Shown in pieces: positions 42,353-52,035 of a DNA stretch of 64,000 nucleotides. The stretch is from JANRLF01 sp033762815 (GTDB taxonomy: Bacteria > Bacteroidota > Bacteroidia > Chitinophagales > CAIOSU01): contig JANRLF010000004.1 of assembly GCA_033762815.1 (NCBI GenBank), positions 434,001-498,000 of the forward strand. Direction: 5' to 3'. The position numbers were made by a program, and so were the translations under genes. The notes under the pieces were generated by a model. That model saw nothing but the letters and a program-made list of their open reading frames with translations. It ran no database searches and was not told where the DNA came from. Positions within the stretch are counted from its first letter, which is position 1. Each line of letters starts with the position of its first letter.

Positions 42353-43066
42353 TTAGCCGCCCAACAACTTAGCAATTCCGTAGGCTGCCCCTGCCGCTAC
42401 CCCACCAATCAACATGGTTTCGATACTGCTTCGCCAGGGTTTGCCAGAAGTGTACTTGCCCTTGAAAAATCCAAAGATAAGCAGTGCCATTAAGGTGAAA
42501 ATTGCTGAAAAGAACAGGCCTCTTTCAGCTGACTCGGTAAACCAATAAGGCAACAAAGGCACTAAACCACCTGCAATGTATGCCCCGCCTATGGTTAAAG
42601 CACTATATAGGCTTCGCTTTTCGTCGGGTTCTTCAAGCCCCAATTCAAAACGCATCATAAAATCAACCCACTTTTCCGGATGCTTCTGCAAAGCTAGCAC
42701 CACCGGTTTAGCCTCCTCTCTTGAAACGCCATACTCTTCCAGTATTTCGTATATCTCTTCCTCTTCCCGATGAGGCAATTCCACTATTTCCCGCTCTTCG
42801 CGCATCCGTTCATTTTTGTAATGGTCAGCCTCGCTCTTTGCTGATAGATAACCTCCCAAACCCATGGCAATGGAACCGGCCGCAATTTCCGCCAATCCCG
42901 CAGTTAAGATTATGGCCGTAGAATCGACGGCTCCAGATAATCCAGCGGCCAAGGCAAAAGGCACTGTTAAACCATCGGACATTCCAATCACTACGTCCCG
43001 CACCAACTCACTGGAAGTGAAATGCTTTTCGGGATGCAGATGTATAGGGCTTGCTTGCTTATGCAT
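42353..43066 (-). CDS. VIT1/CCC1-family iron/manganese transporter
   Basis: 237 residues from ATG 43066. The pattern DVVIGMSDGLTVPFALAAGL (TM1-2) and AEIAAGSIAMGLGGYL are hallmark regions; a cytoplasmic, strongly acidic insertion (REEREIVELPHREEEEIYEI) would bind metal, and three more helices end the protein. VIT1-like proteins move Fe2+ or Mn2+ out of the cytoplasm. It is divergent from mntH. Confidence 0.9.
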   Translation of the reverse strand: MHKQASPIHLHPEKHFTSSELVRDVVIGMSDGLTVPFALAAGLSGAVDSTAIILTAGLAEIAAGSIAMGLGGYLSAKSEADHYKNERMREEREIVELPHREEEEIYEILEEYGVSREEAKPVVLALQKHPEKWVDFMMRFELGLEEPDEKRSLYSALTIGGAYIAGGLVPLLPYWFTESAERGLFFSAIFTLMALLIFGFFKGKYTSGKPWRSSIETMLIGGVAAGAAYGIAKLLGG

Positions 43067-43137
43067 TTTAAAACAATATGGGGCTAAATTGCAAAAATCT
43101 GTGTGATGGATACTAAACAAAATTGAGCACAAAAATT

Positions 43138-43153
43138 TTTAGACTAGTCGAAA
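43138..43153. promoter_or_regulatory. Palindrome between the VIT1-type gene and mntH
   Basis: TTTAGACTAGTCGAAA is symmetric at 14 of 16 positions with a perfect GACTAGTC core. It lies 64 bases before the mntH start, just outside the -33 region. Its position between two metal transporters suggests a metalloregulator (MntR/DtxR-type) site, but no consensus match is claimed. Confidence 0.4.
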
Positions 43154-43176
43154 TTTATTTTTTGAATAAACTATTG

Positions 43177-43184
43177 TAATTTTG
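43177..43184 (+). promoter_or_regulatory. -7 element for mntH
   Basis: TAATTTTG, 17 bases before GTG 43202. Upstream TTTG at 43161-43164 is only 12 bases away, too close for a normal -33 box. Confidence 0.45.
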
Positions 43185-43201
43185 CAGAGTAAGCTAGAAA
43201 A

Positions 43202-44590
43202 GTGCAGAACTCATCGGATGATAGATTGAATGCGGCCATAAATGAAAATGATGGCTGGAGACGTGAAAGGGGTGCCAATAGTTTGCCAGAAGTGTTCTCT
43301 AGTGTAAAAGTGCCTATGAAAGGCAGCTTCTGGCGCAAGCTACTGGCATTTGCAGGTCCTGGATTAATGGTAGCTGTCGGTTACATGGATCCGGGCAACT
43401 GGGCAACTGATATTGCTGGTGGCGCGAGGTTTGGCTATACACTTATTAGCGTCATCCTTATTTCCAACTTATTCGCTATGCTACTGCAACACCTGGCACT
43501 CAAGCTGGGGGTTGTAACAGGTCGTGATTTAGCACAAGCCTGTCGCGATCATTATTCCAAGCCAGTATCTTTCATACTTTGGGTATTGTGCGAAATTGCT
43601 ATAGCGGCCTGCGATTTAGCAGAAGTAATAGGTTCGGCTATAGCCCTTAATTTATTGTTCGGTATTCCTTTGGCGTTAGGGGTAGCCATTACGGTACTCG
43701 ACGTTTTGCTCATCCTGTTTTTCCAGCACCGTGGCTTCCGATGGATAGAGGCATTGGTGGCTAGCCTCATCACCATTATTTTTCTCAGTTTCGGGTATGA
43801 AATCATCGTTTCGCAGCCCAATGCGCCCGAAATATTCAAAAACCTACTGCCTTCGCCGCAAATAGTGGTCAATCCCAGCATGCTGTACATTGCTATCGGA
43901 ATTCTGGGTGCTACGGTGATGCCGCATAATCTCTACCTGCACTCCAGCATCGTACAAACCCGCGATTTTCCTCGTAACGAGGAAGGCAAAAAAGTAGCGG
44001 TAAAGTTTGCCACTATTGATTCTACGGTTTCGCTGGCCATTGCATTCTTTATCAATGCCGCCATTTTAGTTCTTGCCGCCGCTACTTTTCACAATACCGG
44101 CAATCAAGACGTAGCTGATATACATGATGCCTACCTACTACTCGACCCTATCCTAGGGGTCACCTTGGCTAGCACACTGTTTGCTGTTGCCCTACTAGCT
44201 TCTGGCCAGAATTCGACACTGACAGGCACCTTAGCAGGACAGATTGTAATGGAAGGTTTTCTCAATATCCGTTTGAAGCCTTGGCTAAGAAGATTAATAA
44301 CCCGCCTAATAGCGGTAGTGCCTGCCTTAATCGTTACCATTATTGCAGGCGAAAAAGGCACTGGCGACTTGCTGGTGCTCAGTCAGGTTATTCTCTCCAT
44401 GCAGCTAAGTTTTGCTGTGGTGCCATTGGTAATGTTTACCAGCGACAAGACCAAAATGGGCAAATTCGTGAATCCAATCTGGATGAAAACAGTGGCCTGG
44501 CTGATAGCCATAGTCATCATCTATCTCAATGCTAATCTATTAACCGAAACCTTCTTCGGCTTTAGCATCGTGCCCTATAGTATGTTCTAA
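43202..44590 (+). CDS. mntH: Nramp-family Mn2+/Fe2+ transporter MntH
   Basis: 462 residues from GTG 43202, with a soluble head of about 40 residues. The metal motifs are DPGN (YMDPGNWATDI, TM1) and MPHN (ATVMPHNLYLHSS, TM6). It has about 11 hydrophobic segments. The protein takes up divalent Mn or Fe with protons. It faces a VIT1/CCC1-type gene across a palindrome, so import and export or storage may be regulated together. A MarR gene follows 101 bases downstream. Confidence 0.95.
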   Translation: MQNSSDDRLNAAINENDGWRRERGANSLPEVFSSVKVPMKGSFWRKLLAFAGPGLMVAVGYMDPGNWATDIAGGARFGYTLISVILISNLFAMLLQHLALKLGVVTGRDLAQACRDHYSKPVSFILWVLCEIAIAACDLAEVIGSAIALNLLFGIPLALGVAITVLDVLLILFFQHRGFRWIEALVASLITIIFLSFGYEIIVSQPNAPEIFKNLLPSPQIVVNPSMLYIAIGILGATVMPHNLYLHSSIVQTRDFPRNEEGKKVAVKFATIDSTVSLAIAFFINAAILVLAAATFHNTGNQDVADIHDAYLLLDPILGVTLASTLFAVALLASGQNSTLTGTLAGQIVMEGFLNIRLKPWLRRLITRLIAVVPALIVTIIAGEKGTGDLLVLSQVILSMQLSFAVVPLVMFTSDKTKMGKFVNPIWMKTVAWLIAIVIIYLNANLLTETFFGFSIVPYSMF

Positions 44591-44619
44591 TTACTTTTGA
44601 GGATTTTTTTAACAAAATT

Positions 44620-44654
44620 TAGTTTACAGGCTTAATAGTTGCTATTGTAAACTA
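44620..44654. repeat. Inverted repeat in the marR promoter
   Basis: TAGTTTACA (44620-44628) and TGTAAACTA (44646-44654) are perfect 9-bp complements, 26 bases centre to centre. The right arm lies in the spacer of the marR promoter. It is a candidate MarR operator pair. Confidence 0.5.
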
Positions 44655-44657
44655 TTT

Positions 44658-44665
44658 TACCTTTG
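44658..44665 (+). promoter_or_regulatory. -7 element for the marR-efflux operon
   Basis: TACCTTTG fits the consensus, 26 bases before the ATG at 44692. TTG at 44639-44641 could be the -33 box with a short 16-base spacer. Confidence 0.5.
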
Positions 44666-44691
44666 CCTATAGTTATACCGAGAAAAACTGC

Positions 44692-45198
44692 ATGGGTAAA
44701 TTCTACAACCGAGAAATTCCTTTGGGGAGATTGGCCAATCTAATCACCAAGAATTATTTGGGCGTGCTTTCCCAAAAGTTGAACCAACTGGACATGGAAC
44801 GGCACTTCTACCCTTTGGTACTGATTGAGCAGGGAGGCGGGAAAATAACACAGACAGAATTGTCGGAAGCCCTGAAGACCGACAAAGTAAGTATGGTGCG
44901 TATACTAGATTATCTTTCCTCGCAGGGCATGATTGTAAGGCAAACTAATCCTATTGACAGGCGCGAGCATTATTTACAAGTGACCGATAAAGCCAAGCAA
45001 ATACTTCCCCATATCAAGCAAGCCATCCAAGAAGTGAATAGTGCCGCATTGCAAGGCTTCACGGAAGAGCAGAAGGACCTTTTCTATGAACTATTGGGAA
45101 AGGTATGCTGCAACCTGTGCAGCTTACCGTCAGAAGAAATATTAATGGAATACTCAAGGGTAAAAAATCGACCAAATGAAGAAAAAAAGCTGGATTAG
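44692..45198 (+). CDS. MarR-family transcriptional regulator
   Basis: 168 residues. The winged helix is clear: ITQTELSEALKTDKVSMVRILDYLSSQGMIVR with the wing NPIDRREHYLQVTDKAK. The C-terminus has a Cys cluster (CCNLC) that could sense oxidants or metals, but this is only a suggestion. It heads a three-gene efflux operon; its end overlaps the adaptor start by 23 bases. An inverted repeat in its promoter may be its own operator. Confidence 0.9.
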   Translation: MGKFYNREIPLGRLANLITKNYLGVLSQKLNQLDMERHFYPLVLIEQGGGKITQTELSEALKTDKVSMVRILDYLSSQGMIVRQTNPIDRREHYLQVTDKAKQILPHIKQAIQEVNSAALQGFTEEQKDLFYELLGKVCCNLCSLPSEEILMEYSRVKNRPNEEKKLD

Positions 45199-46255
45199 GT
45201 ACATCATGATCATTGCTGTTGTACTGCTATTGGCTGCCCTGATAGCCAACCGTGCAGGGCTGTTCGGCAAGGAGCAAGCTGCCGCAGGACCGAAGGGCAA
45301 AACTTCCGGCCCAGCCATGGTACAAGCACAAATCATCAACACCTCCACCTTACAGGACAAAATCCTAACCACCGGATCCATTTTGGCCAACGAGGAAGTA
45401 GATTTGACCAGTGAGGCATCTGGAAAGATTGTGAATATCTTCTTCAAGGAAGGCAGCAAGGTCAGTAAAGGGACCCTTCTAGTGAAAATAAATGACAGCG
45501 ACCTACAGGCACAGCTTAAACAACTTAGCTATAATATAAAGCAGGCAGAGGACATTGAGTATCGCCAAAAGCAATTGTTCTCCAAAGAGGCAATTAGTAG
45601 GGAAGAGTATGATAGGGCACTGACCAGCCTAAACTCATTAAGGGCACAAGCCGAAATGATACAATCACAGATTGCCAAAACGGAAATTAGAGCCCCATTC
45701 AGCGGCACCATTGGTCTGCGCTATGTAAGTGAAGGAGCATACATAGGCCCAAGCACCAAAGTAGCCCGATTGATTAATACCGACCCTTTGAAAATAGAGT
45801 TTACCGTACCCGAAAGGTATGGGGCTGTGGTAAAGAAAGGCAGCAAAATCAACTTTTTCGTAGAGGGCATGGACACTTCGCAAAAATTTACAGCGGAAGT
45901 ATATGCTGTTGAGCCCAGCATAGAAGCCACCACCCGCACCCTGAGGTTGAGGGCACTTTACCATAACAAATCGGAAAGCATTTTCCCAGGCCAGTTTGCC
46001 CGTATTGAACTGGTACTGAAAGAATATGCCAATACCATACAAGTGAATACGGAAGCCTTGATTCCAGAACTAGGCGGGCAAAAAGTGTTCTTGGTAAAAG
46101 ACGGAAAGGCCGAATCGGTAAAAGTGAGTACCGGCATAAGAACTGCTGACAAAGTACAAATTACAGCAGGCCTGAATAAAGGCGACACCTTAGTTACGTC
46201 AGGTGTGCTACAATTGCGCCCTGGAACGCCAGTAAAAGTGCAGAACGAACTTTAG
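45176..46255 (+). CDS. RND efflux periplasmic adaptor (second system)
   Basis: 359 residues with an N-terminal membrane anchor (about 9-25) and no lipobox. The lipoyl halves are SGKIVNIFFKEGSKVSKGTL and APFSGTIGLRYVSEGAYI; the coiled-coil hairpin and beta barrel lie between. It would join the following RND pump to TolC. Its start lies within the end of marR (23-base overlap). Confidence 0.9.
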   Translation: MKKKSWIRYIMIIAVVLLLAALIANRAGLFGKEQAAAGPKGKTSGPAMVQAQIINTSTLQDKILTTGSILANEEVDLTSEASGKIVNIFFKEGSKVSKGTLLVKINDSDLQAQLKQLSYNIKQAEDIEYRQKQLFSKEAISREEYDRALTSLNSLRAQAEMIQSQIAKTEIRAPFSGTIGLRYVSEGAYIGPSTKVARLINTDPLKIEFTVPERYGAVVKKGSKINFFVEGMDTSQKFTAEVYAVEPSIEATTRTLRLRALYHNKSESIFPGQFARIELVLKEYANTIQVNTEALIPELGGQKVFLVKDGKAESVKVSTGIRTADKVQITAGLNKGDTLVTSGVLQLRPGTPVKVQNEL

Positions 46256-46266
46256 ACAAGAACATT

Positions 46267-49200
46267 ATGAGCTTATCATCAGTAAGTATTGAAAGACCGG
46301 TGTTGACTATTGTAATGTCAACAGTCATTATGATGTTTGGCTTTATTGGTTTTACCTATTTGGGTATTCGGGAGTACCCCAGTGTTGACCCCCCAGTAAT
46401 TACGGTAAGTACTAACTACACTGGTGCCAACTCTGACGTGATAGAATCGCAAATTACCGAACCCTTAGAAGAATCCATCAATGGTATAGCTGGTATCCGT
46501 ACCTTGACCTCGGTTAGTCGGGACGGCAGAAGCACCATCACCGTGGAGTTTGACTTGGATGTGGATTTGGAAGCGGCAGCCAATGATGTTCGCGACAGGG
46601 TATCGAGGGCTTTGGCCAATATACCCCCCGATGCCGACCCGCCCGTGGTTTCAAAAGCCGATGCGGATTCTAATCCCATTGTTTTTATGACCATATCAAG
46701 CGAAAAAAGGGACTTGCTGGAATTGACCGAAATAGCCAATAATACCTTCAAGGAACGGTTCCAAACTATTCCCGGGGTAAGTGAAATACGGATATGGGGC
46801 GAACGCAAATATGCCATGCGCCTATGGCTCGACCCTGCCAAACTTACGGCTTACGGCCTTACCCCTCTCGATGTGCGCAACGCCCTACAAAGAGAAAACA
46901 TAGAGTTGCCTTCGGGAAGCATCGAAGGCAACAAGACTGAATTGACGGTTCGCACCTTGGGCCGATTGGTTGAGCCTAGTGAGTTCAACAATCTAATCTT
47001 GAAAGAAGACTCCGGCAGGGTGGTAAAATTCCAGGATATCGGTTATGCGGAACTTGGCTCGGAAAATTTGAGGACAGTTTTGAGAAACAACGGTGTGCCA
47101 ATGGTAGGCAATGCCATTATACCGCAACCAGGTTCCAACCATATTGAAATAGCGGATGCCTTCTACAAGAAACTGGAAGAAATCAAAAAGGACATGCCTG
47201 CAGACTTGAAAGTCAGTATTGGTTTCGACACCACCAAATTTATAAGGCGATCGATCAGTGAGGTGGAAGAAACCATTATCATCGCTTTCGTACTGGTAGC
47301 ATTAATTATCTTTCTGTTCCTGCGCGATTGGCGCACTACCCTCATTCCATTGTTGGCCATACCTGTCTCTTTGATTGGGGCTTTCTTCATCATGTATATA
47401 GCCGGTTTTTCCATCAATGTACTTACCCTGTTAGGTATTGTGTTGGCCATTGGGCTGGTAGTGGACGATGCTATAGTGGTGCTGGAAAATATCTACGCCA
47501 AAATTGAAAATGGCATGGAGCCCAGACAGGCTGCCTTTGAAGGGTCAAAAGAGATATTTTTTGCGGTAATTGCTACTACAATAGCTTTGGCGGCTGTATT
47601 CCTACCCGTAATATTTTTACAGGGATTAACAGGCAGGCTATTCCGTGAATTCGGCATCGTGCTTGCAGGTTCGGTAATCATTTCGGCTTTCGTAGCATTG
47701 ACACTTACGCCTATGTTATCAGCCAGAATGTTGAAACATGGGCAGCCCAACTGGTTCTATCGTAAGACCGAACCTTTTTTTGAGAGCCTCACCAATGGTT
47801 ACAAAGATATGCTCGAAGGCTTTCTACGCCATCGCTGGATAAGCCTTGTTATTATGGCTGTATCTATTGGCATGTTGGTGTTGATTTTCCGGGCATTGCC
47901 TTCTGAATTGGCCCCCTTGGAAGACCGTAGTGCCCTACGTGTTTCGGCTACGGGCCCTGAGGGCGCCTCTTTTGAGTACATGGATGGCTATATCATGCAG
48001 GCTTTCCAACTTATCGATTCCTTATATCCTGAAAGCACCAATATTGTGACTGTTACTGCGCCTGGATTTGGGGCATCCAGTTCCGTCAACTCCGGAATGG
48101 TAAGGCTTACCCTTAAAGAACCCAATGAAAGAGAGCGTACCCAAAACGAAATTGCCCTTAAGCTAGGCAATGACTTAAAACAATTGCCCGCTGCCCGTTC
48201 CTTCATCATTCAGGAACAAACCATTGGCGGAGGCACAGGTGCTGGCGCTGGCCTACCCGTACAATATGTTATCCAAACGTCGGAATTGGAAAAACTCAAA
48301 GAAGTATTGCCACAGTTTATGGCCGAAGCCTCACAAAGCCCGGTATTCCAGTTGGCAGATTTGAACCTAAAATTCAACAAACCTGAACTTCAAGTAGAAA
48401 TTGACCGGGAAAAATCCCGTGCCTTAGGTGTCTCTACTATAGATATTGCACAAACATTGCAGTTGGGGCTCAGTGGACAGCGTTTCGGCTACTTTATCAT
48501 GAGGGGCAAGCAATACCAAGTAATCGGCCAAATATCCCGTCAAGAACGCAACCAGCCATTGGACTTGACTTCCATGTTCGTTCGGAATGATAGGCAACAG
48601 ATGATACAATTGGACAATGTGGTGAGCACTAAGGAAGAAAGTAATCCGCCCCAACGATTCCGATACAACCGTTTTGCCTCGGCAACTGTTTCAGCTAGCC
48701 TTAACCAAGGCTATACTATCGGCGATGGTATTGCAGAAATGGATCGTATTAAGGAGAAGGTGTTAGATGAAACCTATTCCACCGCCTTATCCGGTGCATC
48801 CAAAGATTTTGCCGAAAGCTCTTCCAGCTTACTTTTTGCCTTTATGTTGGCACTGGCACTTATTTACTTAATTCTAGCCGCACAGTTTGAAAGCTTCCTT
48901 GACCCTATCATAATAATGTTCACTGTTCCGCTTGCTTTGGCAGGAGCAGTATTGACGCTGTGGCTATTCGGACAGACGCTCAATATTTTTAGTCAAATCG
49001 GCATCATTATGTTGATAGGCCTGGTAACCAAAAACGGTATCCTTATTGTTGAGTTTGCCAATCAAAGAAAAGAGACTGGCTTGAAGAAAATGGATGCCAT
49101 CAAAGAAGCAGCAGTATCCAGGTTCAGGCCTATTATTATGACATCGTTGGCAACCGTACTTGGCGCCGTACCTATAGCACTTGCCTTAGGTGCAGGCTCC

Positions 49201-49368
49201 ACTAGCCGTGCGCCGATGGGTATTGCGGTGATAGGTGGATTATTGTTTTCCACCGTTCTTACGCTTTTCGTCATCCCAGCCTTCTATTCTTACATCTCCA
49301 GGGAGCATACCAGTACCAATGATTCAGTTAACAGCAACAATACCGAAAATACTGCTCATGCGCATTAA
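46267..49368 (+). CDS. RND efflux pump, HAE1-type (second system)
   Basis: 1033 residues. Proton-relay residues are Asp400-Asp401 (IGLVVDDAIVVLENIY) and Lys922 (LVTKNGILIVEFANQ). The periplasmic start (REYPSVDPPVITVSTNYTGA) and the overall length match AcrB/MexB-type drug pumps more closely than the first RND protein. It starts 11 bases after the adaptor stop; its end overlaps the TolC gene by 11 bases. Confidence 0.93.
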   Translation: MSLSSVSIERPVLTIVMSTVIMMFGFIGFTYLGIREYPSVDPPVITVSTNYTGANSDVIESQITEPLEESINGIAGIRTLTSVSRDGRSTITVEFDLDVDLEAAANDVRDRVSRALANIPPDADPPVVSKADADSNPIVFMTISSEKRDLLELTEIANNTFKERFQTIPGVSEIRIWGERKYAMRLWLDPAKLTAYGLTPLDVRNALQRENIELPSGSIEGNKTELTVRTLGRLVEPSEFNNLILKEDSGRVVKFQDIGYAELGSENLRTVLRNNGVPMVGNAIIPQPGSNHIEIADAFYKKLEEIKKDMPADLKVSIGFDTTKFIRRSISEVEETIIIAFVLVALIIFLFLRDWRTTLIPLLAIPVSLIGAFFIMYIAGFSINVLTLLGIVLAIGLVVDDAIVVLENIYAKIENGMEPRQAAFEGSKEIFFAVIATTIALAAVFLPVIFLQGLTGRLFREFGIVLAGSVIISAFVALTLTPMLSARMLKHGQPNWFYRKTEPFFESLTNGYKDMLEGFLRHRWISLVIMAVSIGMLVLIFRALPSELAPLEDRSALRVSATGPEGASFEYMDGYIMQAFQLIDSLYPESTNIVTVTAPGFGASSSVNSGMVRLTLKEPNERERTQNEIALKLGNDLKQLPAARSFIIQEQTIGGGTGAGAGLPVQYVIQTSELEKLKEVLPQFMAEASQSPVFQLADLNLKFNKPELQVEIDREKSRALGVSTIDIAQTLQLGLSGQRFGYFIMRGKQYQVIGQISRQERNQPLDLTSMFVRNDRQQMIQLDNVVSTKEESNPPQRFRYNRFASATVSASLNQGYTIGDGIAEMDRIKEKVLDETYSTALSGASKDFAESSSSLLFAFMLALALIYLILAAQFESFLDPIIIMFTVPLALAGAVLTLWLFGQTLNIFSQIGIIMLIGLVTKNGILIVEFANQRKETGLKKMDAIKEAAVSRFRPIIMTSLATVLGAVPIALALGAGSTSRAPMGIAVIGGLLFSTVLTLFVIPAFYSYISREHTSTNDSVNSNNTENTAHAH

Positions 49369-50659
49369 TTATTTCCTTTTTGCACTGCTGATATCTGGGA
49401 TTGCCAATGCACAAGAGTTGTTTACATTGGAAGATGCCGTAGGCATTGCCTTACAGAACAACTATGCAATAAGAATAGCAAAGAATACCCAAGAAATATC
49501 GGCCAATAATGTCAGTCTGGGCAATGCGGGCTTTCTACCCAATGTAAATGCCGGCCTCACCCAATCGAACGGAATCAACAACACCGACCAAAATTTCTTG
49601 GACGGCAGAGTGGTTTCACAAGATGGGGCCAAGTCGCATACCCTTAATGCGGATGCCTCCTTGGACTGGACGATTTTTGACGGTTTACTCATGTTTACCA
49701 GTTATGACCAGTTAAAAAAACTAAGAGAGGTAGGGGTACTGAATACTAGGGCCAATATTGAGGCTACCATAGCGCAAGTGAGTTTGGCTTATTATGACGT
49801 AGTACAATTGTCGCAATCCATTAAGGCCATTCAGGAAGCACTATTAGTGAGCCGGGAAAGGGTCAATTTTATCAATGACAAGTACTTGCTGGGTTCGGCC
49901 TCACGCGCCGACTTACTGCAGGCACAGGTGGATATGAACGAAGACAGTTCTCTGCTGCTTACCCAGCAACAAGAATTAGCGGTGGCAAAAATTGCCCTAA
50001 ATGAATTACTGGCAAGGGACGTAATGACGGAATTCAGTGTAATTGATACCATTATAATTGACACGGCATTGAATTTTGGACAGATAAGGGAAGTGAGCCT
50101 CTCCTCCAATAGCCAGTTGCTGATTAACAAAACCTACCAACAAATAGCAGCATTGGAATTGAAAAGTTTGCGGTCGCAGCGTTTCCCACAAATTGGGGTG
50201 AACCTATCTTACAACTACCTAAAAAACACTAACGAAGCGGGTTTTGTACAATCCAACCAAAGCTATGGGCTTACCTATGGCGTATCGGCAAGAATCAACA
50301 TTTTTGATGGCCTTAACCTAAACAGGCAGATACAAAATGCCCGTATAAGTATCGACAATAACCGCTTGCTCACCGAACAGTTTCAGTTAAGTTTGGAGTC
50401 GAGCATTGCTAGTTCCTACAAAACCTATCAGAACATTCTAGCACAAGTGGCTTTGGAAACCAGTAATGTGGATATTGCTTCACAAACACTGGAGTTTGCT
50501 CGGGAAAAGTATCGGGTAGGTAGCATGACCAACTTAGAGCTAAGAGAGATACAACTCAACTACCTCAATGCGCAAAACCGGTTGATTTCCGCACGGTATA
50601 GGGCCAAGCTTAGCGAAATTGGCCTATTGCAACTAAGCGGCACTATTGTTAAAAACTAA
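49358..50659 (+). CDS. TolC-family outer-membrane channel (second system)
   Basis: 433 residues from ATG 49358, which gives a signal peptide (MRINYFLFALLISGIANA then Q). The frame is open to 49235, but that is inside the RND gene. The usual OMF repeats LFTLEDAVGIALQNNY and YRVGSMTNLELREIQLNYL are present. It completes a marR-adaptor-pump-channel operon. Tail-to-tail four-base overlap with nuoN (CTAA). Confidence 0.9.
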   Translation: MRINYFLFALLISGIANAQELFTLEDAVGIALQNNYAIRIAKNTQEISANNVSLGNAGFLPNVNAGLTQSNGINNTDQNFLDGRVVSQDGAKSHTLNADASLDWTIFDGLLMFTSYDQLKKLREVGVLNTRANIEATIAQVSLAYYDVVQLSQSIKAIQEALLVSRERVNFINDKYLLGSASRADLLQAQVDMNEDSSLLLTQQQELAVAKIALNELLARDVMTEFSVIDTIIIDTALNFGQIREVSLSSNSQLLINKTYQQIAALELKSLRSQRFPQIGVNLSYNYLKNTNEAGFVQSNQSYGLTYGVSARINIFDGLNLNRQIQNARISIDNNRLLTEQFQLSLESSIASSYKTYQNILAQVALETSNVDIASQTLEFAREKYRVGSMTNLELREIQLNYLNAQNRLISARYRAKLSEIGLLQLSGTIVKN

Positions 50660-52029
50660 AGTAAGCCCATCAATAAACCCGGCATGATACCCAATGCCAA
50701 TGTTCCGATGAGGCACAATAGCATTAAGGCGATATGGGTACCCGAAATAGACAGCTTTGGTACTTCGCCATCGCCCTGGAACATAGTAACCATGGCTCGG
50801 AAATAATAGTAAACACCTATAATAGTGCCCAATACTGCCAACAATACCAGTATGAAGTATTGGCTCTGTAGTGCGGCAGTAAATAGATAGTACTTAGCAA
50901 AGAAACCTGCCAATGGCGGAATACCTGCCAAGGAAAGCATGGCCACAACCATGGTAAGGGCAGGCAATGGATTGTTACGGGCAAAGCCTTTTAAGGATTC
51001 TATATGCGTATTTCCAGCATAATTAGCTAAAATAACCAACACCGTAAATGCGGCTAAAGTCGCTACACTATAGGCGATGGAATAATACATTAACGATGGG
51101 GCAGAAAATTCATTCAAGGCAAGAATGGCAAACAATACATAACCTGCATGTGAAACGCTGGAATAAGCCAACATCCGCTTCAAATCTTTTTGATACAAGG
51201 CAGTAAGGTTACCTATCAATATCGTAAAGGCAGATATTATCCATAGCACATCGGTCCAATAGCTATCAGCATATACAAAACAAGTAGCGAATAGTCGATA
51301 GAAAGCCGCTAAGGAAGCTACCTTTACCAAAGTCGCCATCAGTGCAGTAACCACGGTGGGTGCCCCATCATAAACATCTGGTGCCCAAAAATGGAAAGGG
51401 AAAGCAGAAACCTTGAAGGCCAAGCCTGCCAAAATCAACAAAATACCCGTGTGGAATATGATGGGCAAACTGCCTGAATTGGAATTGATATAATTGACAA
51501 TATTGCTCAAGTTGAATGAATGGGCCGCACCGTAAACAAGCGTAACGCCCATCAATAATAAGCTGGTGGCAAAAGCACCCATCAAAAAATACTTCATCGC
51601 ACTTTCGCTGGAGCGCAAATCAGTCTTCTTACTACCAGCCAAAACGTACATAGGGATTGAAACGATTTCAATGCCTAGAAACAACATGGTTAAATCTGAA
51701 AAAGAATTGAGCACAATCCCCCCGGCCAATGCAAAAAGCACCAGGGCAAAGTGATCGGTCATACTGCTTTCGGTTTTGAAGAAAGAAGGGGCCAAAAGAA
51801 ACCAACCAACACTCACCAATAACAGAATACTGGTAAACACTACGGCAAAGTTGTCGTAGGTCATCATGTTATTGAAGTAGGCCGTATTGGTATCCCAATC
51901 GAGTACGTTTACCGCCATAGTGGCCAATAAGCCGACAATAACCAATGGCAATAAAATTTTCTTAAAGCGGAAAATTTCGCCCAGCATGGCTACAATGCCT
52001 AAACCAGATACCATTACCAATGCTTTCAT
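50656..52029 (-). CDS. nuoN: NADH-quinone oxidoreductase subunit N
   Basis: 457 residues, antiporter-like proton-pumping subunit. The conserved pair is the Glu in FLGIEIVSIPMYVL and the Lys in AFKVSAFPFHFWAPD. Last gene of the nuo operon, six bases after nuoM. Confidence 0.95.
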   Translation of the reverse strand: MKALVMVSGLGIVAMLGEIFRFKKILLPLVIVGLLATMAVNVLDWDTNTAYFNNMMTYDNFAVVFTSILLLVSVGWFLLAPSFFKTESSMTDHFALVLFALAGGIVLNSFSDLTMLFLGIEIVSIPMYVLAGSKKTDLRSSESAMKYFLMGAFATSLLLMGVTLVYGAAHSFNLSNIVNYINSNSGSLPIIFHTGILLILAGLAFKVSAFPFHFWAPDVYDGAPTVVTALMATLVKVASLAAFYRLFATCFVYADSYWTDVLWIISAFTILIGNLTALYQKDLKRMLAYSSVSHAGYVLFAILALNEFSAPSLMYYSIAYSVATLAAFTVLVILANYAGNTHIESLKGFARNNPLPALTMVVAMLSLAGIPPLAGFFAKYYLFTAALQSQYFILVLLAVLGTIIGVYYYFRAMVTMFQGDGEVPKLSISGTHIALMLLCLIGTLALGIMPGLLMGLL

Positions 52030-52035
52030 ATCCCG

